Counted from the first letter of the stretch, positions 8,954 to 17,539 are shown. The stretch is 64,000 nucleotides of DNA from Sporolactobacillus mangiferae (GCF_023336505.1 NZ_JAMAST010000004.1:84966-148965), one strand, 5' to 3'. The notes: generated by a model not told the origin, from the letters alone. Numbers and translations: made by a program.

Positions 8954-10402
8954 TCACTCCTTTACAGTCTGAATATGATTAACCAGACTGTCCTGAGTAC
9001 CTGTGAGAAAACAGCCCTTTTCTTTTGCATACTGTATGTATTCAAGCGCTTCCTCCGTCACTTTCTCGCCTGGTGCAAGCACGGGAATGCCCGGCGGGTA
9101 GCACATGACAAATTCGCTGCAGATGCGCCCGAGGCTTTCTTTAATCGGCGTTGATTCACTCTCCGCGTAAAAGGCCTCCTGAGGGCCGAGGATCACTTGG
9201 GGACGGATGTACTCCTGACTGAGCATGCCCGCCTTGTCTTTAGCAAAGCGGCGTTTGATTTCCGATAAAGCGGAAACAAGACGCTCCAGATCAAGGACAC
9301 GGTCGCCGATCGAGATGTAGGCAAGCACGTTGCCGATATCACCGAACTCGATCTGGATGTCATACTCATCACGAAGCAGGTCATAGACTTCGATGCCCGC
9401 GAGTCCAATATCCAGCGTGTGCACCGACAGCTTCGTACGATCAAAATCATAGATGGAATCTCCGTTGATCAGTTCGCGGGAAAAGGCATAATAGCCGCCG
9501 ATTTCATTGATTTCCGACCGCGCGTACTCAGCCATTTCGGCTACCTTCTGAAAAATCGATTTTCCCCTGAGCGCAAGATTTCTCCGAGAAATATCAAGCG
9601 ATGAAATCAATAAATACGACCCGCTCGTTGTCTGCGTCAGATTAATAATCTGGCGGACGTAACCTTCACTCAGACCGTTGACAAGCAGCAGCGAACTTTG
9701 CGTCAGCGATCCCCCTGATTTATGCATACTGACCGCTGCCATATCAGCTCCGGCAGACATGGCTGATGCGGGCAGGCCGCCGCCAAAGTAAAAATGTGTT
9801 CCATGTGCCTCATCAGCAAGTACGAGCATATTGTGTTGATGAGCAAGATCAGTGATTGCTTTAAGATTCGAACATACACCATAATAAGTTGGATTGTTGA
9901 CGAGCACGGCTTTCGCATCCGGATTTTCAAGAATGGCCTGCTCAACATCGGCTAGTGCCATGCCAAGTGAAATGCCCAATTCGTGATTGACGCCCGGATT
10001 GACGTAAACAGGAATGGCCCCGCTCAGGATCAGCGCATTGATCGCGCTTCGATGCACATTACGCGGCATAATGATTTTTTCACCGCGCTTGCACGCACTC
10101 AGTACCATCGTCTGAACTGCAGATGTTGTTCCGTTTACCATAAAAAACGCATGTTTCGCATGAAAAGCCTTAGCAGCCAGTGCCTCTGCGTCCTTGATGA
10201 CGGAAACAGGGTGGCAGAGATTATCAAGCGGTTTCATCGAGTTGACATCCACCGTGAGACACTTTTCACCGAGAAACTCCGTGAGTTCCCGGTTCCCCTT
10301 GCCGCGTTTGTGACCGGGCACATCAAAGGGCACAACACGCATTGATTTATAGCGATTCAGCGCCTCAAGTACGGGCGCACGTTCCTGTGATAGGCTTGTC
10401 AT
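8954..10402 (-). CDS. speA: Orn/Lys/Arg decarboxylase, aspartate-aminotransferase fold (SpeA-like)
   Basis: A PLP enzyme that makes the starting amine for polyamine synthesis. It is the short (482-aa) Bacillus SpeA/YaaO type: VPFDVPGHKRGKG near residues 24-36, NGTTSAVQ at 90-97, ADEAHGTHF around 196-204 and the PLP lysine K228 in SMHKSGGSLTQ. In Bacillus subtilis SpeA is an arginine decarboxylase giving agmatine; lysine decarboxylation is possible. The start at 10402 is supported by GTGGAG 8 bases upstream. Two upstream in-frame ATGs (10420 and 10441) lie in or at the edge of a repeat element and have no binding site. No agmatinase gene is in this operon, so one must lie elsewhere if the product is agmatine. 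Confidence 0.9.
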   Translation of the reverse strand: MTSLSQERAPVLEALNRYKSMRVVPFDVPGHKRGKGNRELTEFLGEKCLTVDVNSMKPLDNLCHPVSVIKDAEALAAKAFHAKHAFFMVNGTTSAVQTMVLSACKRGEKIIMPRNVHRSAINALILSGAIPVYVNPGVNHELGISLGMALADVEQAILENPDAKAVLVNNPTYYGVCSNLKAITDLAHQHNMLVLADEAHGTHFYFGGGLPASAMSAGADMAAVSMHKSGGSLTQSSLLLVNGLSEGYVRQIINLTQTTSGSYLLISSLDISRRNLALRGKSIFQKVAEMAEYARSEINEIGGYYAFSRELINGDSIYDFDRTKLSVHTLDIGLAGIEVYDLLRDEYDIQIEFGDIGNVLAYISIGDRVLDLERLVSALSEIKRRFAKDKAGMLSQEYIRPQVILGPQEAFYAESESTPIKESLGRICSEFVMCYPPGIPVLAPGEKVTEEALEYIQYAKEKGCFLTGTQDSLVNHIQTVKE

Positions 10403-10419
10403 TGGTTCCGCTCCACTCA

Positions 10420-10512
10420 TTAGAAAACTTAGCTTTGCCATATTTTTAACTGAGGCAAAGCTCTAGTTGCACTTATACTATAATCCTTAATTTTACATGC
10501 CTTCTTATAGTA
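10420..10512 (+). repeat. interspersed repeat family A, tandem copy 1
   Basis: TAGAAAACTTAGCTTTGCC, a short loop, then GGCAAAGCT, followed by GCACTTATACTATAATCC and CTTCTTATAG. The block order matches 62370-62461. It lies between the speD and speA-like genes and is immediately followed by a second copy. Confidence 0.8.
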
Positions 10513-10592
10513 TTAGAAAACTTAGCTTTGCCATATCCTTATTCTGGCAAAGCCGCCATCCACTTATCCTGTTTAAAAGTTATATGCCCTAT
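10513..10592 (+). repeat. interspersed repeat family A, tandem copy 2
   Basis: The opening block TAGAAAACTTAGCTTTGCC is identical to that of the preceding copy 93 bases earlier. The right part has diverged (CCACTTATCCTGTTTAAAAG). Its end touches the speD stop codon region. Confidence 0.75.
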
Positions 10593-11383
10593 TAAAAAAT
10601 GTTGGCCCCGCTGAAAATCTCGATCATTTCCTTGCGGAGACTGTTGCTGATCTTCAAACGTTCCTTAGGCGGGATTTCCAGTACATCACGATTGAACAGG
10701 TAATTTTGCAGTTCAGGCTCCTTAATGAGCATTTTCGTGTGAAAAAGATTGGCCTGGTAAACATTAATATCTACCGCATCATACTTTTCAAGCGTTTCAT
10801 CATCAATATAATTCTGGATAGAGGCCATTGGATGATCCATGAACAGTTTTTTCCCGTCTACGTCGCGCGTAAATCCGCGTACACGATAATCTGCCGTAAT
10901 AATATCCGAGTCAAAGCTGCCGATCAGATAATTTAACGTATTTAATGGAGAAATCTCACCACAAGTGGCTACATCGATGTCGACACGAAAAGTCGCGATC
11001 GCTGTACCCGGATGAAATTCCGGATACGTATGCACCGTGACATGGCTTTTATCCAAATGGCCGACGATGGTGTCCGCATAGTGACCGAGATTGCACGAAC
11101 GATCAATTTTATCTTTTGGGAATTCCTGTTCCGCAATCAATACGGTGACGCTTGCGCCTTGCGGATCATAATCCTGCTTGCTGATATTGAGGACATGGGC
11201 ACCGATCATTTCCGTAACGCGGCAGAGAATATGGGTCAGTCGTTCTGAATTGTACTGTTCATCAATGTAAGTAATGTAATCGCGCTGTTCACGTTCACTT
11301 TTCGCATAGCACACATCGTAAATATTAAAGCTCAGCGACTTCGTGAGGTTGTTAAAGCCGTACAATTTCAGCTTGTTTTCCAA
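10592..11383 (-). CDS. speD: S-adenosylmethionine decarboxylase proenzyme, long bacterial type
   Basis: Produces decarboxylated S-adenosylmethionine, the aminopropyl donor for SpeE. It is the ~264-aa Escherichia coli type rather than the short Bacillus subtilis type: KLKLYGFNNLTKSLSFNIYD at the start, QDYDPQGASVTVLI, and LDKSHVTVHTYPE, where self-cleavage before the serine (S113) creates the pyruvoyl group. ATCGEISPLNTLNYLI and DYRVRGFTRD follow as in the family. I prefer the TTG start at 11383, which has GAGG upstream and aligns with the E. coli N-terminus; a GTG four codons earlier (11395) is the alternative. It is the first gene of the polyamine operon, behind the promoter at 11546-11573. 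Confidence 0.93.
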   Translation of the reverse strand: MENKLKLYGFNNLTKSLSFNIYDVCYAKSEREQRDYITYIDEQYNSERLTHILCRVTEMIGAHVLNISKQDYDPQGASVTVLIAEQEFPKDKIDRSCNLGHYADTIVGHLDKSHVTVHTYPEFHPGTAIATFRVDIDVATCGEISPLNTLNYLIGSFDSDIITADYRVRGFTRDVDGKKLFMDHPMASIQNYIDDETLEKYDAVDINVYQANLFHTKMLIKEPELQNYLFNRDVLEIPPKERLKISNSLRKEMIEIFSGANIF

Positions 11384-11545
11384 CCCTACCCTCACAACCT
11401 TTCCCGAATAATGATGATCAATGCCCCTGTATCAGCGTTTGAAAGGAAAAAGAACCTAACTTCAAATTCATTTATAAAAACGAATGAACGGTGTTCAGTG
11501 TTCATCCGCTAGTTTCGACAAAAGTCTGCGAAAAATACTATTTTA
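11384..11545 (-). promoter_or_regulatory. long 5' leader of the polyamine operon with an inverted repeat
   Basis: About 155 bases separate the predicted transcription start (near 11539) from the speD start. Within it, ATGAAC at 11484-11489 and GTTCAT at 11500-11505 form an inverted repeat around GGTGTTCAGT, and GTGTTC occurs twice. It could be an operator or a leader RNA element; nothing matches a riboswitch I know. Confidence 0.4.
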
Positions 11546-11573
11546 ATTATATAGACAGCCCCACTTAAGTCAA
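11546..11573 (-). promoter_or_regulatory. sigma-A promoter of the speD operon
   Basis: On the minus strand TTGACT (11573-11568) and TATAAT (11551-11546) are separated by 16 bases, close to the vegetative consensus. It faces speD. Confidence 0.8.
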
Positions 11574-11670
11574 GCGTTTGTGTTGATGCACGAAACCAGT
11601 TTCTACTATTGTATAAGTGCTCTGTTCATTCATGGCAATTTTATAATCAGCAGTAAAAATTGGCATGCAA

Positions 11671-11696
11671 AAGAAAAATGCGGCCAAAGCCGCAGT
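11671..11696 (-). terminator. terminator of the tua operon
   Basis: Read on the minus strand, TGCGGCTTTGGCCGCA is a tight hairpin followed by TTTTTCTTTT. It begins 9 bases after the stop codon of tuaH. Confidence 0.88.
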
Positions 11697-11702
11697 TTCT
11701 TC

Positions 11703-12866
11703 TCACCCTTCATGTACGTGTTCAAGCATTGCCGAAAAAATATTAGGCCAGTCCTTAGCTTTAGCCAGTGCCTGACGTTTCCGAACCGCTTCAGGTGTGC
11801 AGGCAGTCTGCCCAAGCTGGCTGCACACCTGAATCAATGATTCGGGATCCGAATGGTCAAGACAGCAATAGACAGATTCGGCCTCATATTTTTTTGTCGA
11901 CGGCAGATGAACGCCCACAGCCGCTTTTCCCGATGCAAGAAACTCAAACAATTTGAGTGGGAAAACCGCCTGATTATACGGTGATGATTTATACGGCATC
12001 AGACCGACTGTCAGCTGGCGCATATATTGTGGAACCGCTTCGGGCGGAACTGCATCAACCCAACGAACGTTTTCACATTGAAGCAGACGGGTAAAATCCG
12101 AATGTCCATGAGTGCCGTCCGGTCCGACCAGCAGCAGCGTCCATTCCGGTTTCCGAATCGCAACTTCGTGCAATAAGCCAAAGTCAAGCTTTGGTTTGAT
12201 TCCGCCGATATAGCCGAGCACCATTTGCCCCGGTGATTGCCGCACCGCCGACTGGCTGACTGCAGCAAACAACTCATAGTCGACTCCGTTTTCCATGGTG
12301 ATCACCCGTCCACGTTTTTCCAGGGGAAGCTCACCGTCAGTCACCTGATGCAGATAATCCGAAGTACAAAAAATTAAATCCGCACGCTGAACAATCTTCT
12401 GCTCTGCTTCGGCAATCAGTCGTCTTCTCAGTTTTGCGATTAGCGACATTTTCCCGCTGATCGGCGCCGACCAGAGATCACTGCGATCATAAATGACGCG
12501 CCTCCACGGCAATAGCGTACTGAGTGCCGGAAAGCCGGGAAACGTATACCATAGATAAAGATGACTGTTTGCTGTATATGGCTGGAGCATACGTACCAGC
12601 TCAGATAATTTTTTTTTATGGAAAACAGTCAGATAACGTGCAAAACGAAAAGATTTTTGCGGCAACAGATCGGTAATCGCCCACTGTTGGATGGCACCTG
12701 CCGAACCGGCTCTGCGCTCAATCTGCCTGTGCGGTGCCGGACAGACCCAAAACAGATGTGCGGTGTCAGGTCTTGCTGCAAGATATTCAGCGAGCCGGTG
12801 CCGGCGATAGCGCAATTCGTCAAGGCGCCACGCACCAGCGCCGACAATGACATGTATCTCCTTCAC
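11703..12866 (-). CDS. tuaH: TuaH-like glycosyltransferase (teichuronic acid)
   Basis: A 387-aa GT4/GT-B-type glycosyltransferase. The donor-binding half contains GYIGGIKPKLDFGLL near residue 215, LLLVGPDGTHG, and the PLKLFEFLASGKAAVGVHLP region near 330, where the family glutamate pair is partly altered. Its place at the end of an operon matching B. subtilis tuaA-H and its length (B. subtilis TuaH is about 397 aa) support TuaH. TuaH is thought to act in building the glucuronate/N-acetylgalactosamine polymer on its lipid carrier, at the inner face of the membrane. The GTG start at 12866 has only a distant AAGGG; it lies 23 bases after tuaG, so it may depend on coupling. Confidence 0.82.
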   Translation of the reverse strand: MKEIHVIVGAGAWRLDELRYRRHRLAEYLAARPDTAHLFWVCPAPHRQIERRAGSAGAIQQWAITDLLPQKSFRFARYLTVFHKKKLSELVRMLQPYTANSHLYLWYTFPGFPALSTLLPWRRVIYDRSDLWSAPISGKMSLIAKLRRRLIAEAEQKIVQRADLIFCTSDYLHQVTDGELPLEKRGRVITMENGVDYELFAAVSQSAVRQSPGQMVLGYIGGIKPKLDFGLLHEVAIRKPEWTLLLVGPDGTHGHSDFTRLLQCENVRWVDAVPPEAVPQYMRQLTVGLMPYKSSPYNQAVFPLKLFEFLASGKAAVGVHLPSTKKYEAESVYCCLDHSDPESLIQVCSQLGQTACTPEAVRKRQALAKAKDWPNIFSAMLEHVHEG

Positions 12867-12889
12867 GAAAAAAGCCAGTCCCTTCTCAA

Positions 12890-13660
12890 TCAGATACTGA
12901 TCAGCCGTTTAATCAGTGCATGAAACGCGTAGTTGACAAAGTACCAGCAGGACGGAATCAGCGGGATATGCTCAATGTGGCGGTAGACAAACCAGGTCTT
13001 CCTGGCCGCTTTCCACTTGTTTCCTGATACCGATTCTTTTCCGCTGATGCGGTACTCTGCCAGCGTCTCGTCCAGGCCATAGGCAACCGTTCCTTTTTTT
13101 AACAGGGACAGCCATGTAGCAAGGTCCTGACGGGCACGCAAATCCGGCATCCGAAAATCTCCGGTCTGCTCACGGTCAATCATGACGGTCAGGCAACCGA
13201 CAATCGTATTCTTCAGCATCCCTTTATAGGTGACATGTGCGGGCGCTGAAATGATTTTATTGAGCAGATTGCCTTCTGAATCAATCAGTTCATAGCCGGT
13301 AAACGTAAAAGCATAGTGATGCATCTCCATGAACCGCAGCTGGTTTTCCAATTTTTTTGGCTTCCAGCGATCATCGCTGTCTAAAAAAGCAAGATAACGG
13401 CCAGTAGCGCGTTCAAGTGCCGCATTGCGTGCAAAAGCAGCACCCCTGTTTTTTTCCAAAAAAACCGGACGAATCCTGCTGTCTCTGGCCGACTCCTTCT
13501 CAAGCAGACTGCGAGTGCCGTCCGTTGAGGCATCATCGACAATAATCATTTCCCAGTGCGGATAGGTCTGTTCACGCACTGAACGAATAGTATCCATAAT
13601 CGTTTTCTCTGAGCAATAGGCAGGCGTAATAATTGAAATAAGCGCATAGTCAACTGCCAT
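12890..13660 (-). CDS. tuaG: TuaG-like family 2 glycosyltransferase
   Basis: A 256-aa GT-A inverting glycosyltransferase. Seen: SIITPAYCSEKTIMDTIRSV at the start, IIVDDASTDGTRSLL near residue 38, the FLDSDDRWKP metal/donor motif near 92, and ARQDLATWLSLLKKG near 178. The TuaG of B. subtilis has 252 aa and the same simple single-domain form, with a short hydrophobic tail. It probably adds one of the sugars of the teichuronic acid repeat unit using a UDP-sugar. ATG at 13660 follows GGGGG by about 10 bases. About 21 bases separate it from the upstream chain-length gene. Confidence 0.88.
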   Translation of the reverse strand: MAVDYALISIITPAYCSEKTIMDTIRSVREQTYPHWEMIIVDDASTDGTRSLLEKESARDSRIRPVFLEKNRGAAFARNAALERATGRYLAFLDSDDRWKPKKLENQLRFMEMHHYAFTFTGYELIDSEGNLLNKIISAPAHVTYKGMLKNTIVGCLTVMIDREQTGDFRMPDLRARQDLATWLSLLKKGTVAYGLDETLAEYRISGKESVSGNKWKAARKTWFVYRHIEHIPLIPSCWYFVNYAFHALIKRLISI

Positions 13661-13681
13661 CGTTCCGCAGCCCCCTCTTAC

Positions 13682-14356
13682 TTACGACTTTCTCCGAACA
13701 AATTCTGGCAGTACCATGCCGACAACCACGAGCGTGACACCAATCATAAAGCCAAGTGCCGCTCTTTTTTTCGGGGAAAAAGCAGAAACGCTTGTTCCCG
13801 TACCCTTTTGAGCCGGTTCAAGGATTTTTGCCTGGCTCAATTCCAGCTTTTCGCTTTGCAGTTTATAGAGGTAGCGAATGCGGCTGACTTCTCCATCTGC
13901 CGCACGTGCTGTTTTCATTGACTGTATTGCCTGGTCAAGAATTTTCTTTTTCTGCTCGAAACGCTGCTGGTCAGCTGCCAGAAATGCATCCGCCACTTTA
14001 TTTACCTGCATGATGGCATCTTCAGCGGATTTGCCTCGATAACTGATTTGGATCAAATGGTTGGACAGATCCGTCACACCAATTCGGCTGAGCAGTTCCT
14101 GTTCCTGATCGTTCCACAGATCCGGCAATTGCTGCTCATAGAACGACGCGTTGGTTAAGAGTATCAACACTTGATTCGGGTCATTATAAACAGAATCATC
14201 ATACGTACCGAGCTGAATAGTCGTCTGCGCTTCATAAGAAGACGGCATTTTTCCGGCTGGAACAAGCCAGCCGATGATTCCAAGGAGAACAGGCAGCGCT
14301 ACCACAATCCACCAATATTTTTTCATTCTCGCCGCCACCGAATTAAAAATCTTCAT
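13682..14356 (-). CDS. tuaF: TuaF-like Wzz-type membrane protein
   Basis: A 224-aa protein with one membrane span near residues 14-34 (YWWIVVALPVLLGIIGWLVP) and another near 202-217. Between them lies an extracytoplasmic, partly coiled region (AFLAADQQRFEQKKKILDQAIQSMKTAR). This is the Wzz/polysaccharide co-polymerase layout that sets chain length or bridges to the wall. B. subtilis TuaF has 226 aa. No Walker motifs or tyrosine cluster are present, so it is not a BY-kinase. Its ATG overlaps the tuaE stop codon (ATGA), implying translational coupling with the polymerase. Confidence 0.85.
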   Translation of the reverse strand: MKIFNSVAARMKKYWWIVVALPVLLGIIGWLVPAGKMPSSYEAQTTIQLGTYDDSVYNDPNQVLILLTNASFYEQQLPDLWNDQEQELLSRIGVTDLSNHLIQISYRGKSAEDAIMQVNKVADAFLAADQQRFEQKKKILDQAIQSMKTARAADGEVSRIRYLYKLQSEKLELSQAKILEPAQKGTGTSVSAFSPKKRAALGFMIGVTLVVVGMVLPEFVRRKS

Positions 14357-15843
14357 TCACTAAGACGCTCCCGACTTTTAGATTGATAAAGAACCGATAC
14401 GGTGCAAAGCACAAACCCTAAAAAAACCCAGTGAAAATATAAATTGCTGACCGAACTCGGACTGATGCTGGAGACAAGAAACGCCACTTGCGCGGTCATG
14501 CAGGTCTCCACAAGCAGCCGGGTTGATCTTCCGATTTTCCCGGAATGAATTTTCAGCAGGGCAGCAAAAAGTGCCAGATACATGGCCAGATAACCTGCAC
14601 CGAATAAAAAGCCAAAATTACCTGTCAACTCCATCAGCCAGTTGTGCACCTCAAAGATCTGATCCGTATTCCGTACCGGCTGATGTTCAAGATAAACAGG
14701 TATATTGCCTGCACCGGTCCCGAATCCAAATGAATCACCCAGATAGTGCCAGGCACTTTTGAGCAGATTCATGCGTACCGTATTGGACGACGGGTTTTCA
14801 TTGACACTGAACACGGCTGGTCCACCGAGAACATTTTGGAGTTTCTCAAATAGTTTACCCGAAAAAACAACCATCCCGGTTAAAGCGGCCGCCACCCCTG
14901 CCCAAAAAACACCTTTTCTGGTTTTTTCGGGTAACATAAGAAACAAATAAAAGGCAATGCCTGCAACTGCACCAAGCAGACTGGCGCGCGATTCAGTCAG
15001 TACAATCAGCCAGACAGACAGACCCGCCAATAGAAGGTTAATCAGGCGAATAAGCGGCTGCCTGATATTTCTTGCAGCTGCCAAATAGAAGAAGACTGCA
15101 ATGGCAAGCAAGGTCGCAAAGTCATTCTGATTTGTAAAGACAGCGGTCGGATAGCCCTGTTTATAATCGGGACCTCCATAAAGGCTTGATGTTGGCAATT
15201 GAATGCGTGCAAAGTGATTGATCAGACCGATAAAAATCAGTACCCCGCTCATCACGAGCCAAATCAAATGAAACACAAGCATTTGCCGCACGGTGGTAAA
15301 CGTAAACACGGCCAGAAAAAGAAACGCGATGCCGATGCCGAGCAGAAGCAAATATTTCATTCCTTCAATAATTGACCAGGACCAGATCAGCGAAACCGCA
15401 GCATAGGCAAGCCAGAAAAGTAAAAAGAGAAGCGTTCCTTTAATTGGCGACGCTGCCCATAAATGGCCAAAGCCGCCTGTGCGTGCGGCGTGTACAAGGA
15501 ATACCGCCATACAGACGAGCAGAAGCAACCGGTAGAGAAATAAAGTAAAAGAACCGGCAGATATGCTGAGCAATGCCTGATTGAGAAAAGTGGATGCAAT
15601 GAACACATACATGACACTGGTCAGCAGATCTGCGCTTGTGACCCGTTCTTTTAAATAAAGAGCGGCAAGCACCGCGAAGCAGATCCATATCAGGGAAAGC
15701 ATCATCTGCATCCACGTGTTGCCGATCCAGTAAATCATGATTAATGCGGCGGTCATCACCGAGATCATCGCTGTGGCCTCAATGAAAACCCGATGCCCGG
15801 TGAGCCTGTATTTATATTGCGTTAATTTTTTTTCATTCATCAT
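14353..15843 (-). CDS. tuaE: TuaE-like O-antigen ligase/polymerase family protein
   Basis: A roughly 496-aa integral membrane protein with 11-12 predicted spans and the Wzy_C/O-antigen ligase region (WLIVLTESRASLLGAVAGIAFYLFL) followed by a large extracytoplasmic loop rich in GFGTGAGNIP and EVHNWLMELTGNFGFLFGAGYL. TuaE of B. subtilis is the presumed teichuronic acid polymerase (488 aa). Two adjacent ATGs (15843/15840) are the best starts; a GTG two codons upstream is also possible. No strong binding site is seen, so reinitiation after the epimerase gene, 10 bases upstream, is likely. Confidence 0.87.
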   Translation of the reverse strand: MMNEKKLTQYKYRLTGHRVFIEATAMISVMTAALIMIYWIGNTWMQMMLSLIWICFAVLAALYLKERVTSADLLTSVMYVFIASTFLNQALLSISAGSFTLFLYRLLLLVCMAVFLVHAARTGGFGHLWAASPIKGTLLFLLFWLAYAAVSLIWSWSIIEGMKYLLLLGIGIAFLFLAVFTFTTVRQMLVFHLIWLVMSGVLIFIGLINHFARIQLPTSSLYGGPDYKQGYPTAVFTNQNDFATLLAIAVFFYLAAARNIRQPLIRLINLLLAGLSVWLIVLTESRASLLGAVAGIAFYLFLMLPEKTRKGVFWAGVAAALTGMVVFSGKLFEKLQNVLGGPAVFSVNENPSSNTVRMNLLKSAWHYLGDSFGFGTGAGNIPVYLEHQPVRNTDQIFEVHNWLMELTGNFGFLFGAGYLAMYLALFAALLKIHSGKIGRSTRLLVETCMTAQVAFLVSSISPSSVSNLYFHWVFLGFVLCTVSVLYQSKSRERLSE

Positions 15844-15853
15844 GTGCACGAAA

Positions 15854-16789
15854 TCAAACCGCCGCCCGTTTCCTGTGTTTCAGTGAGCGAAGCGTAAGAC
15901 GCAGTCCGTCCTTAAGTGAAACTTCAGGTTCCCAGTCGAGAATTTCACGAGTCATCTGGTTTGACAGGACACTGTGTCTGATATCTCCGCTTCGTTTCGG
16001 TCCATAATAGGCGTCCAGATCGGATCCTGATACTTCTTTCATCAATTGGAAAAGATCCTTGATACTGATCGCCGTCTGTGAGGATACGTTCACGCACAGG
16101 CTCTCTTTGACATTCAGCGCAGCAGCCACAGCTGACGCTATATCCGTAACGAAAATAAAATCACGTGTCTGATCACCGTCTCCATAGATCATCGGCGGTG
16201 TCCCTTTTTGGATACGGTCGGAAAATATTGAGATGACTCCGCCTTCCCCCTGAGCATCCTGGCGTGGACCATAGACATTGCTGAATCGTAAAATGCTGTA
16301 TGGAAGCTGGTAGAACTTTTCATACATCTGCAAATAATGTTCAACCGTTAACTTTGTCAGACCATACGGTGACTCAGGATGAGTTGGATGATCCGTCGTA
16401 ACGGGAATTTCAATCGGATTCCCATAAACCGCTGCTGATGATGCAAAAACGATTTTCTTCACGTTCGCCGTACGTGCTCCGTTCATGATATTCAGTGATC
16501 CGGCAACATTGGTACGCTCATCAAAAAGCGGGTCAGCAACCGAATGGGATACACTGATCTGTGCAGCTAAGTGAACAATATAATCTGGCTGAATGGATTG
16601 GATGACGTTTACAACTGCCGGATCGGCAACGTCGCAAATATATAAGTCAACAGGCAGTTCAGCAATATTTTCCCGATGCCCTGTTGAAAAGTTGTCCATG
16701 ACAGCGACTTCGTACCCTTGTCTCAGCAGAGCTTCAACAACGTGAGAGCCGATAAAACCGGCCCCACCGGTAACTAACACTTTTTCCAT
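15854..16789 (-). CDS. NAD-dependent UDP-sugar 4-epimerase
   Basis: A 311-aa extended short-chain dehydrogenase: GGAGFIGSH at residues 8-16 binds NAD, SSAA at 117-120 gives the catalytic serine region, and the YGLTK motif (Y142, K146) the proton relay. RFSNVYGPRQ and GDGDQTRDFIFVTDIA are typical of GalE/WbpP/Gne enzymes. In B. subtilis teichuronic acid the repeat contains GalNAc, but the tua operon there has no epimerase. Here the gene sits between tuaA and tuaE, so interconversion of UDP-GlcNAc and UDP-GalNAc is the natural inference; UDP-Glc/UDP-Gal or UDP-glucuronate are alternatives. GGGAGG precedes the ATG by 7 bases. Confidence 0.87.
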   Translation of the reverse strand: MEKVLVTGGAGFIGSHVVEALLRQGYEVAVMDNFSTGHRENIAELPVDLYICDVADPAVVNVIQSIQPDYIVHLAAQISVSHSVADPLFDERTNVAGSLNIMNGARTANVKKIVFASSAAVYGNPIEIPVTTDHPTHPESPYGLTKLTVEHYLQMYEKFYQLPYSILRFSNVYGPRQDAQGEGGVISIFSDRIQKGTPPMIYGDGDQTRDFIFVTDIASAVAAALNVKESLCVNVSSQTAISIKDLFQLMKEVSGSDLDAYYGPKRSGDIRHSVLSNQMTREILDWEPEVSLKDGLRLTLRSLKHRKRAAV

Positions 16790-16824
16790 GGAATTTCCTC
16801 CCAGTATGCAGGTTATTCAAACGA

Positions 16825-17484
16825 TTAACGAGCGCCTTCACCGGTCAGCAGAACCTTGACCGTGCGCAATAGAATACGCAATTCAAGGGTCAGCGATAAA
16901 TGGCGGACATATTCAAGGTCATAGACGAGTTTTTCTTTTGGCGATAAATCGTAGCCGCCGCTTACCTGTGCAAGTCCGGTCAAACCTGGTTTAACGAGCA
17001 GGCGGTTTTTAAATCCCGGAATTTCGCGTTCAAATGCTTCTGTAAACATCGGACGTTCCGGTCTCGGACCGATCAGCGACATATCACCTTTCAACACGGA
17101 TAGAAATTGAGGAAGCTCGTCTATACGTGTCTTGCGAATAAAATGGCCGACACGTGTGACGCGCGGATCATGGGCTTCTGCCCACTTTGCCCCGCTGCGT
17201 TCAGCATCCTTACGCATAGAACGCAGCTTGACCAGCCGGAATATTCTGCCTCCCTTTCCGACACGTTCCTGTACATAGAAAGGCGAACCGGGCGTCTCCA
17301 TGACGATGAGGAGAGAAAAAATAAGTATGATTGGTGCCGCAAGTACGATGCCGATGGCCCCCGCGATCAGATCAAACCCTCTCTTAAAAACAAGATATGC
17401 GCCCGCTCCTTCAGGGAGAACAGCTTTTGGCGGCTGTGTCATTGAATAACCGCTGTATACCTCTATTTCTTTTTCCGCCTTCAC
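16825..17484 (-). CDS. tuaA: TuaA-like undecaprenyl-phosphate sugar phosphotransferase
   Basis: Starts the lipid-linked repeat by transferring a sugar-1-phosphate to undecaprenyl phosphate. It is a 219-aa monotopic phosphoglycosyl transferase: one membrane hairpin near residues 37-62 (FDLIAGAIGIVLAAPIILIFSLL), then FYVQERVGKGG, the VKLRSM motif, RKTRIDELPQF with the catalytic Asp-Glu pair, SLIGPRPERP and KPGLTGLAQVSG. B. subtilis TuaA has 221 aa. GTG at 17484 has GAGG 8 bases upstream and is preferred over GTG 17493. A TATAAT box about 50 bases upstream suggests an internal promoter. Confidence 0.9.
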   Translation of the reverse strand: MKAEKEIEVYSGYSMTQPPKAVLPEGAGAYLVFKRGFDLIAGAIGIVLAAPIILIFSLLIVMETPGSPFYVQERVGKGGRIFRLVKLRSMRKDAERSGAKWAEAHDPRVTRVGHFIRKTRIDELPQFLSVLKGDMSLIGPRPERPMFTEAFEREIPGFKNRLLVKPGLTGLAQVSGGYDLSPKEKLVYDLEYVRHLSLTLELRILLRTVKVLLTGEGAR

Positions 17485-17533
17485 ATGAAACACCTCTCCA
17501 GTTCATCAATTGCTTGCTTCTGAACTTGTTTCA

Positions 17534-17539
17534 ATTATA
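17534..17539 (-). promoter_or_regulatory. possible internal promoter of tuaA (-10 box)
   Basis: Minus-strand TATAAT occurs 50 bases upstream of tuaA in a 223-base gap after tuaB. No good -35 hexamer is seen at 16-18 bases. Confidence 0.35.

Noticed and set aside
10402..10441. Upstream starts of the decarboxylase at 10420 and 10441
   Set aside because: They lie at or in a repeat element and have no Shine-Dalgarno sequence, while 10402 does.
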